Origin: Orrella dioscoreae
GTDB lineage: Bacteria; Pseudomonadota; Gammaproteobacteria; Burkholderiales; Burkholderiaceae_B
DNA length: 64,000 nucleotides
Direction: 5' to 3'
Assembly: GCF_900089455.2 (NCBI RefSeq)
Contig: NZ_LT907988.1
Coordinates: 2,170,001-2,234,000, forward strand
A program made the translations under genes and the position numbers. Position 1 is the stretch's first letter, and the number at the start of each line of letters is the position of its first letter. Shown one piece after another: positions 27,654-36,405 of this stretch. Under the pieces are notes generated by a model. That model was not told the DNA's origin and searched no databases. It saw only the letters and a program-made list of their open reading frames with translations.

Positions 27654-28298
27654 ATGACCAGACTTGCATGCGCATCCAGGGACCCAGGCGAGACACTGTC
27701 GTTCACGCGGCGGGACATCCTGCGGGGCGGCGTGGCCGTCACGGGGGTATCCGTCACCGGCATCGGCCTCTCCGGCACATCAGGCGCCGCCGCGTCGCCG
27801 CAGGCGGAAGCAAGGCCGGGACAGGACGTTCCCCTGCGGCTGCAGGTCAACGGACTGCCGGTGGACGTGCTGATCGATACGCGCAGTTCGCTGCTGGATG
27901 TGCTGCGCGAGCAGCTCGGGCTGACCGGCGCCAAGAAGGGCTGCGACCACGGCCAGTGCGGCGCCTGTACGGTGCACGTCGATGGCCGGCGCGTGGTGGC
28001 TTGCCTGACGCTGGCGGCCAAGATGCAGGGGCGCTCGGTGCTGACCATAGAAGGGCTCGCGCCCGAGGCTGGCACGTTGCATCCCATGCAGCAGGCCTTC
28101 ATCGATCATGACGCGCTTCAGTGCGGTTATTGCACGCCGGGGCAGATCATGGCGGCGGTCGCCTGCGTGCGCGAAGGGCATGCCAGCTGTGCGGCGGACA
28201 TCCGGGAGTCCATGAGCGGCAACCTGTGCCGTTGCGGCGCCTACGCCGGCATCGTGACGGCCATCCAGGATGCCGCGGCCAACATGGAGGCGACCTGA
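27654..28298 (+). CDS. paoA: Aldehyde oxidoreductase iron-sulfur subunit (PaoA-like)
   Basis: A 214-residue [2Fe-2S] subunit of a periplasmic molybdenum-cofactor aldehyde oxidase. A Tat leader is visible (FTRRDILRGGVAVTG). The plant-type ferredoxin cluster is GCDHGQCGACTVHVDG with a downstream Cys; the second cluster is CGYCTPGQ plus LCRCGAY. It passes electrons from PaoC to the FAD subunit. AAAGGAAA precedes the ATG. The stop overlaps the next ATG by one base. Confidence 0.92.
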   Translation: MTRLACASRDPGETLSFTRRDILRGGVAVTGVSVTGIGLSGTSGAAASPQAEARPGQDVPLRLQVNGLPVDVLIDTRSSLLDVLREQLGLTGAKKGCDHGQCGACTVHVDGRRVVACLTLAAKMQGRSVLTIEGLAPEAGTLHPMQQAFIDHDALQCGYCTPGQIMAAVACVREGHASCAADIRESMSGNLCRCGAYAGIVTAIQDAAANMEAT

Positions 28299-29314
28299 TG
28301 CAGCCATTCGCCTATACCCGGGCCGCCACCCACGAGGATGTCCTGGCCGAGCAGGCGCGCACGGGCGCGCGCATCCTGGCCGGCGGCACCACGCTGTATG
28401 ACCTGATGAAGCTCGGCCTCGAAACGCCGGCGCACGTGATCGACGTGACCGGCGTGGCAGGCCTGGCCGAGATCGGCGAAGCAGGCGGCGAACTGGTCTT
28501 CGACGCCCTGGCGACCATGGGCGACGCGGCCGCGCATCCCCTCGTGCAACAGCGGGCGCCGGTGTTGGCCGAGTCCCTGTCGAAGGCGGCTTCCCAGCAA
28601 CTGCGCAACATGGCGACGCTGGGGGGCAATCTCCTGCAACGTACCCGTTGCGCCTATTTCCGCAATGGGCCGGCCTATCCCTGCAACAAGCGTGCGCCGG
28701 GCAGCGGCTGCGCGGCACAAGAGGGGCTGGATCGTGGCCACGCGCTGTTCGGCGGCAGCCCGTCCTGCATCGCGGTCTATCCGGGCGACTGGGCCGTGGC
28801 GCTGGTGGCGCTGGATGCCAGCCTGGACGTGGCGGGCCCCGGCGGCGTGCGTCGCGTGCCGGTTGCCGGGCTGCACCGCTTGCCGCAACAGACGCCGCAA
28901 CTGGAAACCGTGCTGGCGCCTGACGAGATGATCCTGCGCATCCGGGTGCCGCTGGGGCAGCGCGGGCAGTTGGGCAGGGCCTCCACGTATCACAAGATCC
29001 GTGATCGCGAGTCCTATGCCTTTGCGACGGTATCCGCCGCGGTGGCGCTGGAACTGGACGGCGGCGTCGTGACGCAGGCGCGTATCGCGCTGGGCGGCGT
29101 CGCGACCCGTCCCTGGCGCGTGCCCGCCGCCGAGCGTGCGCTGGCGGGAAAACCGCTGGATCGCGCGGCGGCGCGGCAGGCTGGCGTCATCGCCTTTGCC
29201 CAGGCCCGCCCGGGCCGCCACAACGGATTCAAGATCGCGCTTGGCGCAGAGGTTGTCGCCGATGCATTGATGATCGCTGCCGAACGCGGCAGCCAGGCAG
29301 GAGAGCAGGCATGA
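28298..29314 (+). CDS. paoB: Aldehyde oxidoreductase FAD-binding subunit (PaoB-like)
   Basis: A 338-residue FAD subunit of the xanthine-oxidase family. FAD-binding motifs are ARILAGGTTLYDLMKL and RNMATLGGNLLQRTRC. The insertion RCAYFRNGPAYPCNKRAPGSGC has the cysteine set that holds the extra [4Fe-4S] cluster of PaoB-type subunits. The CO-dehydrogenase flavoprotein C-terminal domain follows. It overlaps paoA and paoC by a few bases. Confidence 0.92.
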   Translation: MQPFAYTRAATHEDVLAEQARTGARILAGGTTLYDLMKLGLETPAHVIDVTGVAGLAEIGEAGGELVFDALATMGDAAAHPLVQQRAPVLAESLSKAASQQLRNMATLGGNLLQRTRCAYFRNGPAYPCNKRAPGSGCAAQEGLDRGHALFGGSPSCIAVYPGDWAVALVALDASLDVAGPGGVRRVPVAGLHRLPQQTPQLETVLAPDEMILRIRVPLGQRGQLGRASTYHKIRDRESYAFATVSAAVALELDGGVVTQARIALGGVATRPWRVPAAERALAGKPLDRAAARQAGVIAFAQARPGRHNGFKIALGAEVVADALMIAAERGSQAGEQA

Positions 29315-31485
29315 CGACGGCCACGTATCCCGACCGCGCCCGGGTCGATGCGCGCGACAAGGTGCTGGGCAAGACCCGGTTTGCCGCGGATGTGCCGTTG
29401 GCGCGCATGGCCCATGCCATGACGGTGCCCTCGCGCATCGTGCGCGGGCGCATCGTGTCGTTCGATCTCGCGGCCGCCCGGGCCGTCAAGGGCGTGCTGG
29501 CCGTCCTCACCTGGCACGACTTCGAGGGCGTCAAATCGCCGGGCTTCTTGATGCGGGGCGGTTATGCGTTCCAGGGCCACCAGCCGATGCTGTCCGACAG
29601 GCTGGTGCACCGCGGAGAACCGATAGCGCTGGTGGTCGCGGAAAGTCTCGCCATTGCGAGCGACGCCGCGGCGCGGGTCCGGGTCGAGTACGAGGAAATG
29701 CCTTTCGGCGCCGTGATGGAATCCCCCCTGGCGCAGACGCTCGAGGCGACACCCACGCACACGCGTGGCGATACCAGGGCCGCGCTGGCGACGGCCGCGT
29801 TCCGTGTCGAAGGTGAGTACCTGTCGCCACTGCAATGCCAGAACCCGATGGAGCTCATCTCGACCACCGCCGCGTGGCAGGATGGCACGCTGACCCTGCA
29901 CGAGGGCACGCAGAACTCCGGCGCGCTGAAATTTGGCGTGGCGGCGGCGCTGGGCCTGGACCCGGCCCGGGTCGAGGTCAAGAGTCCCTATCTTGGTGGC
30001 GGTTTCGGCCAGAAGAATTCCCTGCAGGGCCAGACGGTCCTGGTCGCGCGCGCCGCCATGTTGCTGGACCGCCCGGTGAAGCTGGTCATGCCCCGCGCCC
30101 AGCTTTTCCACACCTCGAGCTTTCGTCCGGCCAGCCGCCACAGGGTCCGCCTGGGCGCGGATGCAGAGGGGCGACTGGTGGCCGCCAGCCACGAGGCCGA
30201 CATGCAGAACGGCCGCGAGGATACCTTCGCCGCGAACTTCAGCGAGCTGACCGCGCGCCTCTACGACACGCCCAATTATGAAAGCAGCGTCAGGCTGGTG
30301 CGCACGGATGTGCAGACGCCGGGCTTCATGCGCGCGCCATTCGAGCAGCCGGCGGCGTTCGCCTTCGAAAGCGCGATGGATGAACTGGCCCATGCCGCGG
30401 GGCGAGACCCCTTGGCGTTCCGGTTGGCGAACGATGCCGTGCGTGACCCGGTCACGGGGCATCCCTTTTCCTCGCGGTTCCTGAAGGCCTGCCTGGAAGA
30501 GGGCGCGCGGCGTTTTGGCTGGGAACGGCGCGGCACGGCCCCTGCGTCGATGCGTGCCGCCGACGGCACGCGCATCGGCTGGGGCGTCGCGGTGGGCGCC
30601 TACAAGGCGGCCATGTCGCCGTCGATTGCCCGCCTGCGGGTGCGCGCCGACGGCAGCACACGCCTGTCGGTCAGCGGCCACGAAATGGGGCAAGGCATAC
30701 GCACCGCCATCTTTGCCGCCCTGACGGAAGGGCTGGCCATCGACCCGGACCGGGTCGAGATCGTCATCGGCGACCCGGGCGCCGTGCCGCAACACCTGAC
30801 GGCGGGGTCGTGGGGCACGGCAAGCACCGTGCCGGTGGTGAGGCAGGCGGCCCAGGCCTTGCAGGCCCGCTTCGACGCCCTGCGCGACGGCCGGCCTGTC
30901 CACGGCAATCTGCACCAGATGCTGGCGCGTTGGCGGCGTCCGCATATCGAAGTCGAAGTGCGCCTGCAGGCGCCTGGCCAGCCGGACGCGGTGTTCCAGC
31001 GCCTGCAGCGGGGGCTGCCCGCCGCGGGCGGCCCGGACTATCCGGCGTTCGTGAGTTTCAGCCATGTCGCGCACTTCGTGGAAGTGCGTATCGAGCCGGG
31101 CACGCGCCGCATCCGCGTGCCCAGGGTGGTCAGCGTGGTCGATTGTGGCCGGGTGGTCAGTCCTCGCACGGCCGCCAGCCAGGTGCGGGGCGGGGTGGTG
31201 TGGGGGATAGGCGCCGCGCTGCGCGAGGCCGCCGAGGTCGATCCGCGCCATGGCGGTGTGCTGAACAACGACCTGGCCGAGTATGTCCTGCCGGTGAATG
31301 CCGATATCGGGGAGATCGACGTCGGTTTCATCGACCGGCCGGACCCGCTGCTGAACGAGGCCGGCGTGAAGGGTATCGGCGAGGTGGCGATGGTGGGCGT
31401 GGCAGCGGCGATCGCCAACGCGATCTTCCACGCCACGGGGCGCCGGCTGCGGACGCTCCCGATGCGCGCCGAGGACCTGCTATAG
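29311..31485 (+). CDS. paoC: Aldehyde oxidoreductase molybdenum-binding subunit (PaoC-like)
   Basis: The 724-residue catalytic subunit that oxidises aldehydes to acids using molybdopterin cofactor. Signatures: GKTRFAADVPLARMAHA near the N-terminus, PYLGGGFGQKNSLQ, GFMRAPFEQPAAFAFESAMDELA, and GHEMGQGIRTAI. The catalytic glutamate lies in VKGIGEVA (E691), at the position expected from E. coli PaoC. The operon has no paoD/xdhC-type maturation gene next to it; instead the gene ends in a 6-bp convergent overlap with the BPSS1780-type gene. Confidence 0.93.
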   Translation: MTTATYPDRARVDARDKVLGKTRFAADVPLARMAHAMTVPSRIVRGRIVSFDLAAARAVKGVLAVLTWHDFEGVKSPGFLMRGGYAFQGHQPMLSDRLVHRGEPIALVVAESLAIASDAAARVRVEYEEMPFGAVMESPLAQTLEATPTHTRGDTRAALATAAFRVEGEYLSPLQCQNPMELISTTAAWQDGTLTLHEGTQNSGALKFGVAAALGLDPARVEVKSPYLGGGFGQKNSLQGQTVLVARAAMLLDRPVKLVMPRAQLFHTSSFRPASRHRVRLGADAEGRLVAASHEADMQNGREDTFAANFSELTARLYDTPNYESSVRLVRTDVQTPGFMRAPFEQPAAFAFESAMDELAHAAGRDPLAFRLANDAVRDPVTGHPFSSRFLKACLEEGARRFGWERRGTAPASMRAADGTRIGWGVAVGAYKAAMSPSIARLRVRADGSTRLSVSGHEMGQGIRTAIFAALTEGLAIDPDRVEIVIGDPGAVPQHLTAGSWGTASTVPVVRQAAQALQARFDALRDGRPVHGNLHQMLARWRRPHIEVEVRLQAPGQPDAVFQRLQRGLPAAGGPDYPAFVSFSHVAHFVEVRIEPGTRRIRVPRVVSVVDCGRVVSPRTAASQVRGGVVWGIGAALREAAEVDPRHGGVLNNDLAEYVLPVNADIGEIDVGFIDRPDPLLNEAGVKGIGEVAMVGVAAAIANAIFHATGRRLRTLPMRAEDLL

Positions 31486-32280
31486 CGGGTCCTGCGCCTG
31501 CGCGCGTTCGATGCCGAACACCGTGGTGTAGTTGGCATAGAAGCTGCAATACAGCACGGCGCCCAGGATGATGTTCAGCGGTACCTGCAGCATGCCCACC
31601 AGTTGCGAGGACAGGCCGATGCCGGCCAGCAGCGTGCCCAGCAGGTCGATGGCCAGGAAGACGCCGCCCCAGACGATGCCATAGATGGCAAAGGCCCACT
31701 TGTTGCGCCAGCAGGCCAGGAGGGAGAAGAACAGGGCCTGGCGCAGCGGCACGTCGTTCAGCGCCACCAGGGGCGGCGTGAACCAGAAGAGCGTGGCCAC
31801 CAGCACGTAGAGCACCGCGAAGATGATGAGCGGCGTGCGCATCGCATCCAGCAGCAGGGTGACTTCGGCGACGGCGTTGCCGTCGGCTGCCACCACTGCT
31901 TCCATGGCGGTCGTCAGCTCGCCCAGGAAGGGGACGAAGGCGATGAGGCCAGCCAGCAGGCTCAGGCCCACGTACAGCGCACCGATGCCGCTCAGGCGCT
32001 TGAAGACGCCCGGCCGCTTGAGCGGATGCGTCCACATGGCGGGCACGAGCTTCTGGCCGGATTCGGCGAAGCGCGCGGCCGACAGCGTCATGACCGTGAC
32101 GGTGGGCATGAGGCCGACGAAGAAGATGGGGCCGATGGGCGGCGTGAAGCTGGCCAGCATCAGGAAGAGGCTGATGCACATGGCCCAGGTGAACCAGGGC
32201 ATGGGCTGGCTGGCGAAGAGCGCGTAGCCGGCGCGCACCCAGTACCAGCCTGCGGAGACGGGAAGGGAAAGTGCTTGCAT
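31480..32280 (-). CDS. BPSS1780 family membrane protein
   Basis: A 266-residue multi-pass inner-membrane protein with about six hydrophobic segments. It starts MQALSLPVSAGWYWVRAGYALFASQP, the usual N-terminus of the betaproteobacterial BPSS1780 family. The GIxxLxxxP-type helical bundle resembles permease-like DUF2189/YciC proteins. Function unknown. ATG 32280 was taken over a longer frame extending to 32529, which would overlap thrB. It converges with paoC and follows thrB by 46 bp on the same strand. Confidence 0.85.
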   Translation of the reverse strand: MQALSLPVSAGWYWVRAGYALFASQPMPWFTWAMCISLFLMLASFTPPIGPIFFVGLMPTVTVMTLSAARFAESGQKLVPAMWTHPLKRPGVFKRLSGIGALYVGLSLLAGLIAFVPFLGELTTAMEAVVAADGNAVAEVTLLLDAMRTPLIIFAVLYVLVATLFWFTPPLVALNDVPLRQALFFSLLACWRNKWAFAIYGIVWGGVFLAIDLLGTLLAGIGLSSQLVGMLQVPLNIILGAVLYCSFYANYTTVFGIERAQAQDPL

Positions 32281-32326
32281 GTGTGGTGGCGTCGTCAGGG
32301 TGAGGCGTCTTTGAGGCGTTGGAGGC

Positions 32327-33295
32327 TCAGGGCAGCTGCGGCAGGTCCTGGCCCTGGCGCGCGCGCAGCACGCGCTCGAAGTGGCGCGGATCGTGCGGCT
32401 TGAGCGTTTGCGCGGGGCGGGGACGATGGTAGTCAAACAGCCGTGACAGCCAGAAGCGCAGGGCCGCGCCGCGCAGCATCGCGGGCCAGGCCTGGCGCTC
32501 GGCGTCGGTGAAGGGGCGGATCCCGGCATAGGCCTTCAGCCAGGCGTGCAGGCAGGGCAGGTCGAAGGCGCCGGTCTCGCGCACGATGCACCAGTCGTTC
32601 ACCGACACGGCCACGTCGAAGAGCCAGGTGTCCCAGCCCGCGAAGTAGAAGTCGATGAAGCCACCCATGCGGGGCGATTCGAAGGTGCCGGCAAAGAGCA
32701 CGTTGTCGCGGAACAGGTCGCAGTGGCCCGGGCCTTGGGGCAGGCCCTGCCAGGCCGGCGTGGCCGCCAGCGTGCGCTGTTCGGCCAGCGTGGCCTGGAG
32801 CAGCTCGGCTTGACCAGCATCAAGGAAAGGCAAGACTTGCGGGGTGGTGCTTTCCCACCAGGAAAGGCCGCGCAGGTTGGGCTGGCGAATGCCGAAGTCC
32901 TGGCCGGCCAGGTGGGCTCGGGCCAGCGTGGCGCCAGCCAGCGCGCAGTGGTCGGGGCCGGGCGCGGGCTCATAGCCGCCGGGCAGGCGCGTGACGATGG
33001 CCGCGGGCTTGCCGTTCAGGCTGGTCAGGCGGGTGCCGTCCTTCAGCGTCTGGGGCTGCGGCACGGGAATGCCACGCTCGGCCAGGTGGTGCATCAGCTC
33101 GATATAGAACGGCAGTTGTTCCGCTGTCAGCACCTCGAACAGGGTCAGGACGTATTCGCCGCGCGTGGTGTGCAGGAAGAAGTTGGTGTTTTCGATGCCG
33201 GCCGTGATGCCGCGAAGAGAAACCAATTCTCCCAGGTTGTAACGGTTTAGCAGTGCGCGGGCGTCGTCGTCGGAAACAGCGGTGAATACGGCCAT
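32327..33295 (-). CDS. thrB: Homoserine kinase (type II)
   Basis: A 322-residue kinase of the aminoglycoside-phosphotransferase-like fold (ThrB2). It phosphorylates homoserine in threonine biosynthesis. Motifs: MAVFTAVSDDDARALLNRYNLGELVSLRGITAGIENTNFFL, the catalytic loop GPGHCDLFRDNVLF and metal-binding GFIDFYFAGWDTWLFDVAVSVNDW. Start ATG 33295 fits the family N-terminus; the frame stays open further upstream without family similarity. Confidence 0.95.
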   Translation of the reverse strand: MAVFTAVSDDDARALLNRYNLGELVSLRGITAGIENTNFFLHTTRGEYVLTLFEVLTAEQLPFYIELMHHLAERGIPVPQPQTLKDGTRLTSLNGKPAAIVTRLPGGYEPAPGPDHCALAGATLARAHLAGQDFGIRQPNLRGLSWWESTTPQVLPFLDAGQAELLQATLAEQRTLAATPAWQGLPQGPGHCDLFRDNVLFAGTFESPRMGGFIDFYFAGWDTWLFDVAVSVNDWCIVRETGAFDLPCLHAWLKAYAGIRPFTDAERQAWPAMLRGAALRFWLSRLFDYHRPRPAQTLKPHDPRHFERVLRARQGQDLPQLP

Positions 33296-33568
33296 TGGGG
33301 TGTGTAGTAGGGGAATGTCCGGGGATAAAAAGAAGGGGGCGGTGCGAGTTTCGGCCCTTCGGTCACGGGATTTTAGACCACCCTGGCTGGGGGTGTTTGA
33401 CCAGTGCCCCAAGCCGCGCATACACTGCGCGCTGCAAAGATCTTTCAAGCGACGCGGTTAGTTCAGGTTGTCGCCGTCACTGGTGTAATTGCTGTGGCCA
33501 ATCTCTTCCTTGATCGTCTGGCGTATTGGGCATTCAGCCCGGTTTTTCACAACATTTAAGGAATTAAG

Positions 33569-33772
33569 ATGGCTAACGGTATCGTCAAGTGGTTCAACGC
33601 CGAAAAGGGTTATGGTTTCATCACCCCCGATGAAGGCGGCAAGGACCTGTTCGCGCACTTCTCGGAAATCCAGACCAACGGCTTCAAGACCCTGGAAGAA
33701 AACCAGCGCGTCAGCTACGAAGTGGGTCAAGGCGCCAAGGGCCCGACCGCGACCAACATCCAGGTTCTGTAA
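33569..33772 (+). CDS. Cold-shock domain protein (CspA family)
   Basis: A 67-residue single CSD protein that binds single-stranded nucleic acid as an RNA chaperone. RNP1 (KGYGFI) and RNP2 (DLFAHFSEI) are visible, with [18 protein letters not shown] at the N-terminus. AAGGA at 33558-33562 is the ribosome site. The 273-bp gap upstream is long enough for a structured 5' leader of the kind that gives temperature control in csp genes; no cold-box is confirmed. Hairpins follow the gene. Confidence 0.95.
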   Translation: MANGIVKWFNAEKGYGFITPDEGGKDLFAHFSEIQTNGFKTLEENQRVSYEVGQGAKGPTATNIQVL

Positions 33773-33779
33773 GAACCCC

Positions 33780-33860
33780 AGGCGGCTCTGCCGCCTCGCC
33801 GGATGATCGCCGTCCTCGTTGACGGCGCCAGACCCCCGACGGGAAACCGCCGGGGGTTTT
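33780..33860 (+). terminator. Terminator hairpins after the cold-shock gene
   Basis: AGGCGG, CTCTG, CCGCCT forms a first 6-bp hairpin at 33780-33796. A stronger one follows at 33832-33857 (CCCCCG, one unpaired base, CGG, loop GAAA, CCG, one base, CGGGGG), ending in TTTT. The second is a convincing intrinsic terminator. Confidence 0.75.
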
Positions 33861-33935
33861 GCTTTGTGGGGCAGGGCCACGGCGCTGGGCGCTTTTCCCG
33901 CCGCGCCCGGCGTGCGGCGTGACCGCGTGCGTGCG

Positions 33936-34265
33936 TTACAGCGGCTTCAGGCCCACGGTGTACGCGCCGGCATTGCCGTGGGCGGTGTTGCGGATCTTCA
34001 GCATGGTGCCGTTCGGGGCGAAGTCGAACGACTGCTGCGGCGCTTCGAACCAGACGTGGAAGCTGGTGCGCGCGAACTCGGGCACCCAGATGCGGGGACG
34101 GTTCTCGTCGCAGTTGAATTCGACGGTGGTGCGTTCCACCGTCAGCGGGCGCGTGTTGCCGATGCGATAGCTGGCCTTCAGCTCGGCGCGTTGCGTCTTG
34201 CCGGGCGTCCAGGGCAGGCCCAGGCTGGCAAGGAAGTTCTTCATGGCGTCGACGTCTTTGGACAC
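33936..34265 (-). CDS. Hypothetical protein (109 aa)
   Basis: A small soluble protein I do not recognise. GTG 34265 was chosen because GGAG sits six bases upstream; ATG 34244 and a longer form from 34361 are alternatives. The sequence has many beta-prone stretches (RTTVEFNCDENRPRIWVPEF, TSFHVWFEA) and a C-terminal NTAHGNAGAYTVGLKPL. No signal peptide in the short form. It lies convergent to the cold-shock gene and divergent from ompW. Confidence 0.6.
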   Translation of the reverse strand: MSKDVDAMKNFLASLGLPWTPGKTQRAELKASYRIGNTRPLTVERTTVEFNCDENRPRIWVPEFARTSFHVWFEAPQQSFDFAPNGTMLKIRNTAHGNAGAYTVGLKPL

Positions 34266-34474
34266 GGTGATCTCCGGCGCGGGGGCGCGCAAGGCAGGAC
34301 TGCGGGGGATGATGAATGCCGCGCAAAACAGGGGCGCTGTGGTGCTGGCGCAACCCGGCATTCTAGGCGGCGTGCGCCCGGCGGGGCAAACCGGCGCGGC
34401 TTGATATGCCGCAAGGCGGGACCGCGGGGCGGCTGAGACAGTATGGCTTCGACATATTCCCTTTGGAGAAGACC

Positions 34475-35113
34475 ATGAATTCCTCCGTACGCGCTGGCCT
34501 GATTGCCGCCAGTCTGCTGGCCACCGGCCTGACCATGGCGCCCGTTCAGGCGCACGAGGCAGGCGATTGGCTGCTCAAGGCTGGCGTCACGCAGGTGCGT
34601 CCGAAGTCGGACAACGGCAGCGCGCTGAACGGCGCGATCAATCTGGATGCGGACAGCTCCACGCGTCCCAGCCTGAGCCTGACCTACATGGCCACGCGCA
34701 ACGTCGGGATCGAATTGCTGGCCGCCGTTCCCTTCAAGCACGATGTGCACGGCTCGGGCGCCGTGAACGGCAAGATCGTCGAAAGCAAGCAACTGCCGCC
34801 CACCCTGACGGTGCAGTGGCACTTCCTGCCTGAGTCGCGCGTGCAGCCTTACGTGGGCATCGGCCTGAACTACACGAACTTCTTCGACACCAAGGCCGTG
34901 GGCGCGCTGCAAGGCAGCAAGGTCAGCCTGTCCGATTCCTGGGGCTTCGCCGCCCAGATCGGCGCCGACGTGATGATCGACAAGAACTGGTTCTTCAACG
35001 CCAGCCTGCGCTACATCGACATCTCGACCGACGTGAAGCTCAACGGCCAGAAGATCGGCACCGCCAAGATCGATCCGTGGGTGCCCACGATCGCCGTCGG
35101 CTACCGCTTCTGA
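34475..35113 (+). CDS. ompW: OmpW family outer-membrane protein
   Basis: A 212-residue beta-barrel protein. The signal peptide MNSSVRAGLIAASLLATGLTMAPVQA is followed by AGDWLLKAGVTQVRPKSDNG, LTYMATRNVGIELLAAVPFKHDV, PTLTVQWHFLPESRVQPYVGIGLNYTNFF and a C-terminal aromatic residue (VGYRF), all typical of OmpW, an 8-stranded porin for small hydrophobic compounds. TTTGGAGAAG precedes the ATG. Confidence 0.95.
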   Translation: MNSSVRAGLIAASLLATGLTMAPVQAHEAGDWLLKAGVTQVRPKSDNGSALNGAINLDADSSTRPSLSLTYMATRNVGIELLAAVPFKHDVHGSGAVNGKIVESKQLPPTLTVQWHFLPESRVQPYVGIGLNYTNFFDTKAVGALQGSKVSLSDSWGFAAQIGADVMIDKNWFFNASLRYIDISTDVKLNGQKIGTAKIDPWVPTIAVGYRF

Positions 35114-35188
35114 GCATTGCCTGGCATGGACCGTGCCCGTCCGATGGCGGGCGCGGGATTGGGGGGAAGGCTCATGCTCCCGCCTGGC

Positions 35189-35222
35189 CGCCTCGGCGCG
35201 TTGCGCCGCTGGCGTTTTTTTT
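35189..35222 (+). terminator. Rho-independent terminator of ompW
   Basis: CGGCG, CGTTG, CGCCG with outer GCC/GGC pairs is followed by GTTTTTTTT (35215-35222), about 75 bp after the ompW stop and just before the end of the convergent serine-hydrolase gene. Confidence 0.8.
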
Positions 35223-35225
35223 CGT

Positions 35226-36320
35226 TCAAGGCCGACGATGCGTCGATCGCGTCGGCGGCGCGTCGTCGACCGACGCGATGATCTGGCCCAGCAACCGGTG
35301 CAGGTCGCCGCGGTGGCCGTTGCGGGCCGAGGCGCTGCGCGCGTCCGAGGTCATGACGGCGGTCATGCCCAGCCTGGGCACGACATAGAGCATCTGCCCG
35401 CCATAGCCCCAGCCGTAGCGCACGTCTTCGCCCGCGATACGCGTCAGGAACCAGGCATAGCCATGGCCGTCGCCGGTCCAGGGCGATTGCGTGCGTGGTT
35501 GCCACGAGGCGTCGATCCAGGCCTGCGAGAGCAGGCGCTCGCCGGAGGCGTTGACCCCGCCGCGGCGATACAGTTCGCCGAAGGCCAGCAGCGAGCGCGG
35601 GCTCATGGCCATTTCATTGCCGCCCAGCGGAATGCCTTGCGGATCGCGGGTCCAACTGGTGATCTCGAAGCCCTCCAGCGGTCCCAGCCAGTCGCGCGCC
35701 AGTTGCAAGGACGAGCGCCCGCTCTGGCGCGTCAGGATGGCCGACAGCAGGTGCGTCGAACCGGTGGAGTAGATCATCCGGCCGCCCGGCTCGCCCTCGA
35801 AGGGACGCGCCAGCGCCGCGCGCACCCAGTTGCGGCTGGCGACCCAGGCGCCATAGTTCGCGCCGGATGTCGAGCCCAGCCCGGCCTGCATGGACAGCAG
35901 GTGGCCGATCGTCAGCGCCTGCAGGCGCGGGTCGGGGTCGGGTGGCAGCGCGGAAGCCAGCAGCGGCGCCACGCGCTGCTCGGTGCCCGTCAGCACGCCC
36001 TTGTCGATGGCGATGCCCACCAGCGCGGACATGACCAACTTGGAGGCAGACTTGATGTTGGTGGGTTCGGTGGTGCGATGCTTGCGGCAGCCGCGTTCCG
36101 CAAGCACCTGCCCCTCGCGGGCGACGATGACCGTTTCCAGCGGCGCCAGCGCGCAGGCCTGCGCCAGCACGGTGCCCAGGGGCGTGGCGGATACGGCGTC
36201 GGCGGCACGCGCGGAGGATGCGCCCGATGTCAGCAGGGTGGCCGTGGCAACGAGCGCCAGGGCCTTGCGCATCAGCGGTGCGCGGGCACGGCACGGGCGG
36301 AGGAGGGCTGGGACGGGCAT
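35226..36320 (-). CDS. Exported serine hydrolase (beta-lactamase/class C-like fold)
   Basis: A secreted penicillin-recognising-family hydrolase of about 364 residues. A signal-like segment (RKALALVATATLLTSGASSARA) is followed by the nucleophile motif SASK (SxxK), the Tyr motif IYSTGS and a late YGWGYGGQMLYVVP block in place of the usual KTG. Homologues include esterases and 6-aminohexanoate-dimer hydrolases; beta-lactam hydrolysis is not implied. Start codons at 36272, 36320 and 36362 are all possible; 36320 is used, although the tidiest signal peptide begins at 36272. It follows map on the same strand. Confidence 0.85.
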   Translation of the reverse strand: MPVPALLRPCRARAPLMRKALALVATATLLTSGASSARAADAVSATPLGTVLAQACALAPLETVIVAREGQVLAERGCRKHRTTEPTNIKSASKLVMSALVGIAIDKGVLTGTEQRVAPLLASALPPDPDPRLQALTIGHLLSMQAGLGSTSGANYGAWVASRNWVRAALARPFEGEPGGRMIYSTGSTHLLSAILTRQSGRSSLQLARDWLGPLEGFEITSWTRDPQGIPLGGNEMAMSPRSLLAFGELYRRGGVNASGERLLSQAWIDASWQPRTQSPWTGDGHGYAWFLTRIAGEDVRYGWGYGGQMLYVVPRLGMTAVMTSDARSASARNGHRGDLHRLLGQIIASVDDAPPTRSTHRRP

Positions 36321-36405
36321 GGCGGGTCGCTCTGTGACGGTGTTCTGGTTCAGACGCGTCATGCCCGCCAATGTTCCATGCGCCGGCGCGCGTCCGCGCC
36401 GCCCT

